This document shows positions 1 through 10,373 of a stretch of 64,000 nt of DNA, one piece after another; the first letter of the stretch is position 1; each line of letters starts with the position of its first letter. The notes beneath the pieces were generated by a model, which saw nothing but the letters and a program-made list of their open reading frames with translations, searched no databases and had not been told where the DNA came from. This stretch comes from Gracilaria domingensis (Eukaryota; Rhodophyta; Florideophyceae; Gracilariales; Gracilariaceae), in NCBI GenBank assembly GCA_022539475.1, contig VCMS01000253.1, forward strand, positions 36,090-100,089, given 5' to 3'. The translations under genes and the position numbers were made by a program.

Positions 1-123
1 TTGCGGTCTGCTGGGTTCATACAAGAAGTGGAATAGTTGTCCACGATGTTTGGCCAGCCGAAGAGCGAGAATGAGAAGCTCGTTTGACTGTTGACGGAGA
101 AAGAGCAAGTTCTTTCTAAAGTC

Positions 124-456
124 ATGGCAGAGCGTCTGCGCGGGAGGCAACTTGCCACTGTAAAGGAAGAGAATCGAGTTTTGAGCCAAGGCCGAGAGGT
201 GGATAATGATAAAATCAAAGCTCTGACCCAGGCTGTTGCCGCAAGTAAGAAAGCCATACAGGAAGCGAGTACAGCGTCTCTGAGAGCCCAACAAAAAGCT
301 CGCGAACAAACGTCTGTGCTTAAGAAAGGAAGGAAGATCGCAGACGATGCAATACTATCAGCTAGGACAGCGAATGCGGAGAACGATGAGATGAAGCGGG
401 AGAGAGATGGTTACCTGGCTATAGTGGAAGAAATACCAAGCTTTGTAATAGTGTAA
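124..456 (+). CDS. Short coiled-coil ORF of unknown function, possibly a partial gene
   Basis: I do not recognise this gene. From the ATG at 124 the frame gives about 110 residues rich in Lys, Glu, Ala and Gln, with few helix breakers and a heptad-like spacing of Leu, Val and Ala, so a coiled coil is likely over most of the length. The frame is open a further 33 bases upstream but has no earlier ATG, and a TGA stands at 85-87. The short hydrophobic C-terminus (ending FVIV) reads like run-on into an intron or a truncated exon. It could be one exon of a larger structural protein whose 5' part lies outside the window. No neighbour helps. A chance ORF is less likely because of the consistent heptad composition. 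Confidence 0.35.
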   Translation: MAERLRGRQLATVKEENRVLSQGREVDNDKIKALTQAVAASKKAIQEASTASLRAQQKAREQTSVLKKGRKIADDAILSARTANAENDEMKRERDGYLAIVEEIPSFVIV

Positions 457-2000
457 GTGAGGATAAATTGGAATCCATTAGCAAAGATGGTGTACGGAGT
501 GTGTTCTTCTACCTATCAACTATTGCAATGTATCGCAATGTCATATTCACATTTTGACATGAACGCTGGCGTATTACAGGAAATGAGGCGCCCATCCTGT
601 GAGAAGAACATTGGCTCATTCACATCTCTTTAACGTACAACGCGGGATCAGCAAAAGGGTTCGATATTGCTGCTTCCTCAAACACACTGGTTGGGAAAAG
701 GCAATAAGCATGGTTCGAAGAAGTCGGGGACGACAATTTAAACTTTTTGCATGGACCTAAAGCGAGAGTTCAATTACTGCCCTTGTGAGACGCGGAGAAT
801 GGTAAGATGCATTGACTTCTGAGTTTGGTGAGAAAGACGAGTCTGCCATGATTCATAACTTTGTGTAGATTCAAGCGTTATTTTGCGAACTCATATGATG
901 TACAGTTTGCAGCTTTTTGATCTCTGAAAGGCAATTATTTCTGGTATGTTGCTCGACCATGATGCTGGGACGCACAGACCTCTCTATTAGTATTTACAGA
1001 AGGGTTTCGATGTTCGAGTTGTAGCACACATGTTGTTATATTGTCTGTCATATGAAACTTCGAAGATGTTGAATGCGTTCGTTGAATAGAAATGCTCTGC
1101 AATCGAAGTGTTTGAATTCCTGATCGAATTGTCATTGAGGCTCAATGCCTCACTCCGTGACGCAAACTGGTTTCTTCGCGACCAATTTTCTTTCGCAATG
1201 AAGGTTAAAACTTTCCAAAAACGTGGTTGAGCCATGTACCCGACTAACGTTCGGTACATTCGTTGATAGTAAGGGAGCTACGATCTTTTCTGCTACCAGA
1301 ATCAGATCAGAAACGAGTCTGGAGTTTACGAAATCAGTTTTGGCATAATACGTTGGCGAGAAATCGTTTTCAAAGGACGAACTGCTCCTAGAAAAGCCGA
1401 CTGTTTGTACTTCTGACTGTCTATGATGCATGGCCTGATTTCGTTTGTACTAAAAAAGAGGGTTACAAAGACTTGTATTGCTAAGCGGAAGTGAGAATAG
1501 GCTAGGGTATGAAACTTTTATGGGGTTTGCTGCTGATGATTGGGTTCACTTAGGCCGAAGTATATATGTAGCACAATTCTATTTGTAGCGCAATGGAGTA
1601 CAACGCGATTTGAGGACATGCAAACCCTGATTTTTGGCGATCCATTCGTTTGGGTTTGCAAGTTAGAACCTTCCAACTTTCATCGTGAGGCATGTACAGC
1701 TGGTACAAAGCTCTGTGCTTTGGAAGCACCGCAGCATCAGTCGGACAACTGCTATGTAGCTGATTGTTTGCGATTAAGGTTAAGAAACGCCGGGGAACAA
1801 TATTGGTATTTCAAGGCACGCAGAAACTGTTTTATTTGGCTGAAAAGTGCGATACCTTTTGTGTATGACGGTGGCCGATCTACAAAAGTCTCTCGGAAGC
1901 AGTGAGTGCTATCGTATGGCTGCTTCCCTCGCCTCTGCTTAGGCCCTGAGCACAACTGGAATGAAATCGCTTTTCTGCACTCTCCGATTTGTTTCTATGA
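457..2000. other. Region without a supportable gene
   Basis: All six frames are broken into stretches under about 120 codons. A 121-codon frame at 1540-1905 starts at TTG and has no recognisable domain. Minus-strand frames between 935 and 1431 are similar in quality. The stretch may hold an old transposon relic, but I could not assign one. Confidence 0.4.
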
Positions 2001-2045
2001 TGATCGTTTCAAAATGATCGTTTCAAAATGATGATCGTCCCAAAA
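2001..2045 (+). repeat. Three-copy 14-bp tandem repeat
   Basis: Two perfect copies of TGATCGTTTCAAAA (2001-2014 and 2015-2028) are followed, after TGA, by a third copy with two changes (2032-2045). The array sits about 300 bp upstream of the gag ATG of the DIRS-like element and may belong to its leader, but no matching terminal sequence was found at the other end. Confidence 0.7.
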
Positions 2046-2355
2046 GACATTCGACCGTTACGTCATCAATAGGCGTAAACTAGCATTCTCTTCTCCAAGC
2101 GTTACGATAATGACTTGTTGAAGCATTTCCGACACACAGAAGATTGCCTACATCTTGCAGTCTCCGTAACGGTCAAATTGAGCGGAAGCGCTATAACAAT
2201 ATACAGACTTCTCTGAGCCCGCTGTGTTCTCTCAAGTTAAACCTCTTCAAGCTCCTCCGGCATTGGCATCCAGCGAAAAAGGTTCTCCTGCGATTCGTGA
2301 CATACTTGAGACATACCTACCTCATCGCATATCCACACCAATTTCTACTAGCAAC

Positions 2356-3555
2356 ATGTCTGGAGATAATTTGTCACCTTCTGTCCCAACCGAACAGCTT
2401 GATTCTCCCCTAGATCTGTTTCAGTGCGGCGTGGAAAGCAATTTTGCAGCATCGGATAGTACCCTGCGACATGCAATCACAGCAGTGAATCCGAGTGCAA
2501 TTGTGGCCTGCTTGCAGAACAAAGAGCTTATTTTAAAAGCGCTGCAGATCAAAGAAACAGTTCAATCCGAAACCCCCATTCAACCAGCAGAGGCCATGCA
2601 ATATGTCCTTCAGTCACCACTGCAGACCATTTCGAAAGACGATGCCGAAAACCCACCCAAATTCGGGACCACTCTACTTGCTGCGCATCAATTCGATAGC
2701 GCTTTGCCCCCCGTCCCAGACGCTGCGGACGAAAATTATCTTCTACTGACTGCCCTTACATGGAAGGTCACACTGCAGCAGAGACTGCAGACCAAAAATG
2801 CTGCACGACTAGTCCCAGATGACCATCCTCCGGACCCAACATCAGGTTCTCCTACTGTATCCATTCCGGGCCGTACAGGTATGGAAGGAGGCTCTCCCGG
2901 GGACGAAAGTTCTGCCAAGAAACAAAGAATCTCTTTTGTGGGCGGCATACAAATTGTAGATGAGAAGGGAAAGGACACCACAAACAGACCTTTAAAGCTC
3001 GGTCCGTACCCGGGAAAGACTCACGCAATTTCGTCTCTGTCAGTAACAAACCTTATGGGGTCCAAGATCTTAAGGTCTCTCCTCCAGAAAGGGACCAACC
3101 TGGAGACAGCGGTGGCAAGCATGAGGTGGTGCAGAGGTGTAAACGGGGATCTAATGGCAGCGGAGTCGGAAGCGTACAGTTTAGCACGCATGATTCACAT
3201 AGCAAACCTGTCATACGACACAATGGATAAGGCTCTAGAGGAATCCCCGTGGATGGAGATCGGTTTAACACGTCTGTATGCCTTGATTCATGTCGAAAAC
3301 GCTATACTAACCAAGAGCGCAACACGTGCAGCGGCGTGGAGGGCTGCCTCTCAATTCCTAGAATCGAATCCAGGAACCCCAGGTCTGCTGGCGGAATACG
3401 AGAATTCAGTCGCAAAGCAGTTTGCCCTGGAAGTGAAAGCATCCAACGCTTTCAAAAGCATGCAGAAAACATGTCAATACGGCCGATACCCGCGACAGGA
3501 CCGCCTACCGCAGCAGCGCGACCGATCCCCGCAACGCCGCGACAACAGAAACTAG
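2356..3555 (+). CDS. Gag-like structural protein of the DIRS-like element
   Basis: About 400 residues from the ATG at 2356; the frame is open back to 2224 but only from a GTG. The N-terminal half is Pro/Ser/Thr-rich and probably flexible. A helical central part (roughly residues 210-365) holds evenly spaced Leu, Ala and Met, as expected of a capsid-like fold. The C-terminus is a basic Arg/Gln/Pro tail ending in QRDRSPQRRDNRN, a plausible nucleic-acid-binding region in place of a zinc knuckle. The RT-RNase H frame follows 120 bp downstream in another phase. The gag assignment rests on position and composition rather than a diagnostic motif. The frame is intact. Confidence 0.6.
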   Translation: MSGDNLSPSVPTEQLDSPLDLFQCGVESNFAASDSTLRHAITAVNPSAIVACLQNKELILKALQIKETVQSETPIQPAEAMQYVLQSPLQTISKDDAENPPKFGTTLLAAHQFDSALPPVPDAADENYLLLTALTWKVTLQQRLQTKNAARLVPDDHPPDPTSGSPTVSIPGRTGMEGGSPGDESSAKKQRISFVGGIQIVDEKGKDTTNRPLKLGPYPGKTHAISSLSVTNLMGSKILRSLLQKGTNLETAVASMRWCRGVNGDLMAAESEAYSLARMIHIANLSYDTMDKALEESPWMEIGLTRLYALIHVENAILTKSATRAAAWRAASQFLESNPGTPGLLAEYENSVAKQFALEVKASNAFKSMQKTCQYGRYPRQDRLPQQRDRSPQRRDNRN

Positions 3556-3674
3556 TATCCTCACCTTACAGAGATGTCATACCCCGCCACCCCTCTCTCG
3601 TTCCCTCCCTTACCCCCTCTCCCAGTTCGAAGTAGAGTGACCCTGTCTGTAACATATCCAATGCGCTGAGAAAT

Positions 3675-5753
3675 ATGTTTAACGGCATGAAGTCTCTAAT
3701 CTTTTTGCATCAAAAGCAAGCCGCATGCACGAAACCACCGCCTCATTATGAACCAACAGTCGCGCAACGAACAGTAACATCCTCTATCTCCAAGCGAGTA
3801 GCCGAGTTTTTCTGGGCACCCAAGGATGAAGCCAAGAACTTCAGAAACGGTGTGAAAGTCAACCTACACTCACCACAATCCTGGGAGTCACTCTTTCAAG
3901 AGTTCCAGAAAGAATGTGACTCTAGCTTTCACGTGAAAGGCCAATTCAGGCCAAAAGAAACCGCAAGGATAGATCTGCTTCAAACACCATGGCACACTTT
4001 ACGCTTTGTTTGGGAAGCTGAGCTCGCCCACCCAATACGACGCATGTTCACCATAGACCGCACCAAAACGTTTGTGTTGCCTCTCAAAAAAGCGCTAGTC
4101 GCACACAAGCCTAAACCAGCAAACGTTTGCTGCGATCAGAAGGAGTATGCACTGCTTCTCAGAAAGATGCAGTTTTCCGGTCTGCTTTGCTGGTAAAACG
4201 TGGAACAGGAAGCGCCAGACCTTAGGAAGCTGAGAGATTTTCTCACCATGACCAGCTTTGCTGCTACCAAAGATGGCGACAGTGACCGGCTAATCAGCTG
4301 GCCCAGATCTCAGAACGAATTTATGCCGGACCCACCACACACAACCCTGCCTACCCCCGATATGCTGAAGCGCATTTTTCAAACGCAAGAACCATTACGA
4401 GCCTTTTATCTCGATATCTCGAACATGTTTCACAACATTGGGCTTCCGCCCTGGATTGCATATCTTTTTCCACTGAAACCAGTCTGCTTTGGAAACCTTC
4501 CCGGGGACTTGCAGCGCAGTGTAGCAGCCGCCTTACAACGGCGTCCAAAGCAGAAAGAACTGGTGCGCCCGTTCCAACAAACTCTACCTATGGGCTTTAA
4601 ATGGGCTGTAATCATCGCCCACTCATGGGTCTCAAAATGCTTTCTGGATGTGCTGCAAAACTTTACAAAGACAAACACCAATCATCTGCCTCAGAAACCC
4701 ATGATTCTTACGCATCAATCTCCATGTTTTATGATGAGAAGGTTTGCCTCACTGCTTCTCCATATTATCGACGACGTAAACGTGGTTCTAACTCATTGGA
4801 AAACGGCACATATTCTTGGGTTACAGGCTGCCTTCACAGAGGCCTTGGCAGGACGCGGCCTTCCCATCAAATCATCCAAATTTTCGTCGCCTCTCAAACC
4901 CGAAGATACCTCAATTACATTCATAGGATGGTCCTGGAATTTGCGCTCCGGAACAATATCGATTCCGCGTCGAAAAGCCCTCACTCTGTTACACGAAGCC
5001 AGACGTATCATTAGTAGCGAAGTCTTATGCCTTCAAGCCTTGGAGCGCGTTACTGGAAAGCCTGTCTGGGCTGCTCTCGGAATGAGGCCCTTGCTTTTCT
5101 GCTTGCACCAAACGTATGCTGTGTTAGCAGCGCCTCATCCGCCATCGCACGAACACTCTCTGCAAGTACGCGAAGAAATATATCGAATGTCGACTCTCAT
5201 ACCCGCTGCTACCATGAACAGCACAATGCCCTGGTGCGATATCGTCGTCGCGGTGGATGCCTCTCTCCGCAAAGGAGCCGTGGTGTACACGACAGTCGCG
5301 CCCGACGTACTCATGAATCTTTGGGAGGCTGGAGCGTTCAACAAGTGCCCTCTTGTCACTACCCAAGTATCTTCTACCCCTGCTGGCAGACGGAGCAACC
5401 ACAACGCGTACAAATGTCACGAACTGTTGCGATCGTTTGTCCTTGACGCAGAGTGGACAACAGCGTTCTCCTTTCCATGGAAGAACGACGCTCACATCAA
5501 CGTTTACGAAAGGTGGACCGCATGCCTTGCCCTTCAATTGATTGCCTCGCGAAAAGTAACAAGACAGCGCGTTCTCGTCCTGTCCTACTCCCAAGTCGTT
5601 ATAGGAACTTTCACGAAGGGCCGGTCATCAAGCCCAAATCTGCAATTTCCAACCAAACGGTTTGGTGCCGTCTGCGTCGGTTGCGACCTGCATACCCTCC
5701 TTTTCTACCTTCCGTCGCACCTAAACCCTGCGGACGGACCCTCAAGAGACTGA
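3675..5753 (+). pseudogene. Reverse transcriptase-RNase H of the DIRS-like element, one in-frame stop
   Basis: The frame starts at ATG 3675 and runs to TGA at 5751-5753, interrupted only by TAA at 4194-4196; both sides stay in the same phase, so this is a single nonsense change or a recoding site. RT motifs follow in order: YLDISNMFHNI (motif A Asp), LPMGFKWAV (motif B), IIDDVNVV (the catalytic DD) and FIGWSW. The RNase H part shows VVAVDAS, VYERWTA and the C-terminal LNPADGPSR that is common in this RT type. The block where an Asp is expected reads LSYSQVVIG, so the third catalytic acid appears replaced by Tyr. The product would copy element RNA into DNA. The recombinase frame overlaps its 3' end. 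Confidence 0.8.
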
Positions 5754-5905
5754 ACGTGAGCACAACCGAGTCTTCCCCCCCTGTTGCTAAGCCCCCTGTT
5801 GCTAAGCAATGGGAACCCTCACGCGCTCATTTGGATAACAAGACTTCTCCAACCCCTCGGTACCCATCGTCCCTACCGCCCTTCCCTGACACACCTGCTG
5901 TTCGA

Positions 5906-7128
5906 ATGCTCAAGAAGTTATTGAGCAGAGCATCGAACTGTCCCCACGATTCGCCAGCCTTAAGAATGTGGGAATCAATACAGTGCTCCGCCCGAAACGC
6001 ACCAGCAAATCAAGTGGCCGCAAAATCTGGCCGCTCAAAAGCAGGCCAATTGTTGCACAAAGGTTTAAACGAGAGAAGCCAATATTGGCTTGGCCAAGAA
6101 AAGGCTACCGTTGTGATTCCTAGGCCAGCGAGATCATTCTTTAAACACCACCCCCTGATTGCTGATAGCGTGAATCGCAGCACAGAGCTACTGTACTCCA
6201 AGGCTTTAGATCGATTTACCGAAACGGTAGCGCCTTACTTCAATAACGTTGAGCATCTCGATGAAATACTTCTTCAGTACATTGAAGCGAATCATGAAGA
6301 CTCGCCTACACCAGGGCCAAAACAGGAAATGAGCAACTTGATGTGCGGGCTGTTCAAGGTCTTACCAAAGACGAAAACGTCGCTCGGACTTTCGCATTGT
6401 GCCCTGAAAGGGTGGGAAAGAACACAAAAGCCCGCATCTGCCACTCCCATGACCAAACAGCTAGCGCTAGCTATAATATACAGAATGATCGAAAGGAACA
6501 AACGCAGTCAGCCGCTATCCTCACGTTCGCCTGGGGAGGTTACCTCAGGGCGTCAGAGGCAATTGGACTCAACAGCGATGATGTCGCCTACCCCGGCGAT
6601 TATCGTCTCTCTGCCTACGTGAGAAGCGTCACATGCGTCGCAATCAGAAACGCCAAAACTGGGCCCCTACAGTTCACGCCCATCTATGACGAAAATATCG
6701 TTTCTGTAGTCCGTCGTTTGCAAACAATGCTGCAGAGCAAAGTTGGAAAGATGTTTTCAATAACATACGCGACTTATGCGAAGCATTTACGAGAGGCCTG
6801 TAACTTCTTTGGACTGGATGATCTGAAAATGTCAACTCATTTGGCTCGAGTCGGAGGAGCTCTTCATTCTTTCATGTCAGGGAAGCCAATCGCGGATATT
6901 ACAATTGTCGGACGTTGGAACTCACGTTCTTCTCTCAGGCATTATTTGACTACTGGAAGATCATGGCTGCTCAGGATCAAATTGAGTGCAGATCAAGAAA
7001 GTCTTCTTCAAGAATATAACCGCAGCTTGAAATATTATACATTACCGAATGCTAACGCAGCACAAGAACGACGAAGTTCTATTGCGGGATTTTGGGGAAG
7101 CAGCTCACACAAGCATGGTGAGCTGTGA
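5906..7128 (+). pseudogene. Tyrosine recombinase of the DIRS-like element, one frameshift
   Basis: The N-terminal, SAM-like DNA-binding part is read in one phase (open from 5453, first convincing ATG 5906) up to about 6510; the catalytic part continues in another phase to TGA at 7126-7128, so one small indel separates them. The catalytic domain shows YLRASE (first Arg), THLARVGG (the H-x-x-R box), VGRW (Trp in the second His/Trp position) and RHYL (Tyr nucleophile). These four elements in this order are characteristic of tyrosine recombinases, here the integration enzyme of a YR retroelement. Without the upstream RT it could be called a Crypton, but the linked gag and RT argue against that. 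Confidence 0.8.
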
Positions 7129-7148
7129 AAAAGAGAAAAGCTCTCTTT

Positions 7149-7171
7149 GGACGCAACAAGCATGTGCGTCC
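7149..7171 (+). other. Hairpin just after the recombinase stop
   Basis: GGACGCA (7149-7155) and TGCGTCC (7165-7171) form a perfect 7-bp stem with a 9-nt loop, 20 bp past the recombinase stop. A weaker AAAGAG/CTCTTT stem lies directly upstream. They may mark the 3' end structure of the element RNA; that role is inferred from position only. Confidence 0.5.
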
Positions 7172-8004
7172 TTTCCTGAAGTTTGTAAAGAAAGCAGTTT
7201 CTTCCCGAGCACTATCAAGTCATAATAAGCACGTAATAAAGTATGTGTTGCTCATGGCAATGTGGTATGTGGCTGCTCGTCGAGAGTTGGAAGAATGAAA
7301 GAGCGAACGAAGCCAGCTCTCGCAATTGCTATCGAAGCGTTGATGATCGCGTACTTGATGTGTTTTCTTGTTAGCTGCGCATCCCACGTATCTATGACCT
7401 CAAATTTGTTTTTGAAACGGTTGTTTACGTTTCCATTCTCCGAGCAAACGATGCTTTTACCGCTAGGTCAAAGACAACAACTGCACAAAGGCCGAGGTCC
7501 ACCGCTAGTCTTGGCGCATCTTGCGCAAGTCCGAGCAGTCAAACTATTAACACCGCCACGAGGATAAGGCGTGTGCACTCTTTTCTCTTCGAATCATAGA
7601 TTTCTGCGCGCAATCTTCTTAGAACCTTCAACAACAAAGCTCACGCCGCTGCAAGCGTTTCGGACTGGGGACGTTCACCGCACACGATGGTGATAGCTAA
7701 AACTATCTTCCCCATCACCAGCATGGCCACCACCAATCCAAATGGGCCCGATTCTACCTCGGCTTCAGTCAAGGCCTTTCCAGGCGACAGCGCCATCGAC
7801 AACGGGCTCGACGCGAGTCACAACCATTCAGAAGAAGACGTAATTGTACCCTATGCTTTTTAAGCAGGGTTCACTTCTTCAAATCTGATCTACACCAAAA
7901 CAACTGTTTGCCAAATCCAATGATGTTGAAACGAGTGCGTCTACCCTTCCTACAGCTTCGTATCTGTCGAATTCGCAAGCAAAACATATGTGGCTCCCCT
8001 GACT
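7172..8004 (+). other. Intergenic stretch with one short ORF (7687-7863)
   Basis: Most of this stretch shows no gene. A 58-codon ORF from ATG 7687 to TAA 7861-7863 has an Asn/Ser/Asp-rich product containing MATTNPNGPDSTS. It could be an N-terminal exon or relic; nothing identifies it. A 101-codon frame at 7262-7567 shows no domain. Confidence 0.3.
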
Positions 8005-10373
8005 TCAGCTGTTTGGACGATTCTGTTCATGATGGATACGTTTCAGCGCTTTCACTGTCCTTGGTCGTCTAGTCAGTGAGGTGCAGTGAGGAAGGAAACC
8101 CTGTTCATCGGGATCCAATCTCTCTCTTCCTTTCGCAGGATTCGCCCGGGACAGGTACATATCGAGCAGAAACTCCGCATCTTTTCCTAATGTTGGCTTC
8201 CATAGCTGACACGGCGAGCGATACTCTCCTTGCAGCAACCGCTCAAGCAGATTCGAATATGGCTGCTTCAGCATCTTTTAAAGCCCTGGAGTCGGCATAG
8301 ACAAACACTTTGAATCCAGTGTCAAGCACATGTACGGCGTCGTATTTCACGAATTTCTTTTCTAGCTGTACTTCTGCTATCAAGCCCGTCGCATCATCCG
8401 TCATAACATTTGTAAGCAGGCGAAGTGACATCAGAAGCGACGCCAATGAGCATTCAGCCCGCAAGAAGAACGAACGCAAAATCAACGAAATGTTGGGGTG
8501 TATATGCTCACCAAGAAGCAAACCGCGACGGAGTTCATGCATCAGTCTCACAACTCCTACAGCCTTCTCCGACCCAAGCAGTAACCGTTGTAAAGTGACA
8601 TCAAGCGATCGACAAGCGATGGATGGTTTCGTGAGAGCACCGTCTAGAAGCACACACGCGTTTTCAAGTATGAGAGCTCAGATTCCAGCATCCAAAGAGT
8701 TGAAGTAGTCTACCCCGTTTTGGTCAGTGTTATTCTCACTGTTACTGCCCTAGTAACCTTGGAAGATTTAGCCGCCAACTGTAGGACAGCAGAGTGGGGA
8801 GGATCTGCTTCAGCCTCGATGTTGAAATTCGGCTTGAGCATGGCGGAAAATCCAGTTATGGGATCAATGCCTGGAACAACATAATTCTGCGGCCAAGCTG
8901 TAGGAAAAGCTGGTCCAATGACTCTTGCGACGCTTAGCGGAGAAGAAACACGAATGGATACAACACCCGGAATTGTGGATGTTCGGACCAGAAATACGGC
9001 AGCTTCGGCAAGAGCAGACGCCGCCGAATAGCTATGTGCAGCCGAATACACTAGACGTCCTCTTGACACTTTTGCAGTGCCAAGAAGAATTTCTCCTGCG
9101 AATCCTTCGGGTGGCGCAAAGCACATACAGTGTAGGGCAATGCGCGTATCCCCTGCTTTTCAACCTACCTGCTCATCGAGCTTTGTAAGGGCCACTTTTG
9201 CTTGGGTTAATCACTGGAACCCTGTTCCAGAATCTAGAAATTCGCTTGGGAAACGACTGGAGGCATGGCATGTTGTGCAAGTGCTGGTGGTCCAGTAACC
9301 AATGACAGAATGCGAGAGCTCTCGCTCTCAACCACGTCTTTGATGAGTTCAAATGCAACAAAGCGGGCCACATCGAGCCTCCTAGATTCCGCTTTGAAGG
9401 AAGTGGCACCACGTGTTTCTTCCTTTGAGCATCTTCGCCCAGCTCATTATCAGGCGTAGTTTCCAGGTTCCCTGCAAAGGCTGAAGGTGCTCGTGTTGTG
9501 ATGAAAACATCTGTAGGAGCTCTCTGCAGCTCTGCATAAGTTCCAGTCATATGAGCTGTGCCGTTCACGACAGATGATGGGGGATTGAGAAAGAATCGCT
9601 CTTTCTCTTTCGCGGTGAGGTTTGAAGCCCTTGCCACGCTCATCATTTTCAGAGTGGGAATCGTCTTGTCATCACCATTTCTGACAGCAGCTGAGCATCC
9701 AGAATCTGAGGTAAGCAGAGCGAAGCGAAGGCCACTTTCGACAGCAGCGATATGGGCTGCGGCAGTGGCTGTGCGCGCCCATTCTGCTTCTTTACTCTCA
9801 AGATTTTCATCCAAAATAAGAACGATGGCACCTCTACGACTTCATACGGCATTGACAGATTGAGGATGCTCGTACTCTACGATATCAGCATAAAACTCTG
9901 GGTATGATGAAGGATCGCTGAGAGTTTTGAAAGAGGTTTTTCCAGCTTTTTTATCGTTCCGGCCGCAGAATTGACATGTCCATTGGGACGACCCTTTCAA
10001 TAATCCTTCTGCGCCGTAAGCTTTAGCCACGAATCATCCTCACGTTCCGCATCTGTGCGGTGCACGGGAAACGCGGTTGGTTTCGCGCAGTTCACCAAAC
10101 GGTGACCATACGAATCCAAGCGGTAGTTCCTGCGTTCATTCAAAGCGATTAAAGCAACAGTTAGCCATAATGGAATGAGAGCAACGGGTTTCAGGCTATG
10201 GACAAACCTACAGATTGCTCAAGGGCATCATGGGAACGAAGAGCATTGGCTGCAGAGAAGAGAAGAATAGAATAACCAGGACGACCCTCAAACAATTGAG
10301 ACAGCTCTTCAGTCTTGACGCGCATTAAAATGTATTCTTCTTCATCTGCTACTTGTTCCGGTTTCTTTTCCAT
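8005..10373 (-). pseudogene. SEC23-like COPII coat gene, broken
   Basis: Read on the minus strand, fragments resembling SEC23 appear in family order. First comes a short N-terminal exon from ATG 10373, then LPLGFVWSPFGEL, and RCGT followed later by WTCQFCGRND (zinc-finger halves). The trunk has AIVLILDENLES and RILSLVTGPP. A beta-sandwich-like segment follows (8710-9126, ending VTVRITLTK), then a helical part (8243-8653), and a gelsolin-like end with VHVLDTGFKVFVY and KDAEFLL. SEC23 is the GTPase activator of SAR1 in the COPII coat at ER exit sites. The exon junction at 10211/10130 looks like a real 82-bp intron. In-frame TGA codons stand at about 10044, 10038 and 9842-9844, and at about 8680 between the beta and helical parts; at least one frameshift lies near 9400. 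It is most likely a pseudogene of a divergent paralogue, though undetected introns or sequence errors remain possible. Identity is by motif reading, not alignment. Confidence 0.55.
10130..10211 (-). other. Candidate 82-bp spliceosomal intron in the SEC23-like gene
   Basis: On the minus strand the intron would start GTAGGT at 10211, contain GGCTAAC as branch-like site, and end GCAG at 10130. Removing it joins the exon ending DALEQS to the exon starting ELPLGFVW in frame and skips a TGA at 10191-10193. Confidence 0.55.

Larger units (their letters stand above)
2100..7171 (+). mobile_element. DIRS/Ngaro-type tyrosine-recombinase retrotransposon
   Basis: Three same-strand frames in the order gag-like, RT-RNase H and tyrosine recombinase define a retroelement that integrates with a recombinase instead of a DDE integrase. 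This order, and the recombinase frame being open inside the 3' part of the RT-RNase H frame, is known from DIRS/Ngaro-type elements. I saw no Dam-type methyltransferase domain, which favours a Ngaro-like or separate lineage over DIRS1. Damage is modest: one in-frame TAA in the RT frame (4194-4196) and one frameshift in the recombinase near 6510. Terminal inverted or split direct repeats could not be identified by eye, so both outer limits are approximate. Confidence 0.75.

Noticed and set aside
935-1905. piggyBac-like transposase relic
   Set aside because: A few residues recalled the family, but no catalytic block could be found in order.
9842-9855. 14-nt intron around the in-frame TGA of the SEC23-like gene
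   Set aside because: Although it starts GT and ends AG, it is far too short, and removing it would shift the frame.
10010-10044. 35-nt intron in the zinc-finger part of the SEC23-like gene
   Set aside because: GTGAGG...GCAG is present, but removing 35 nt puts the downstream zinc-finger half out of frame.
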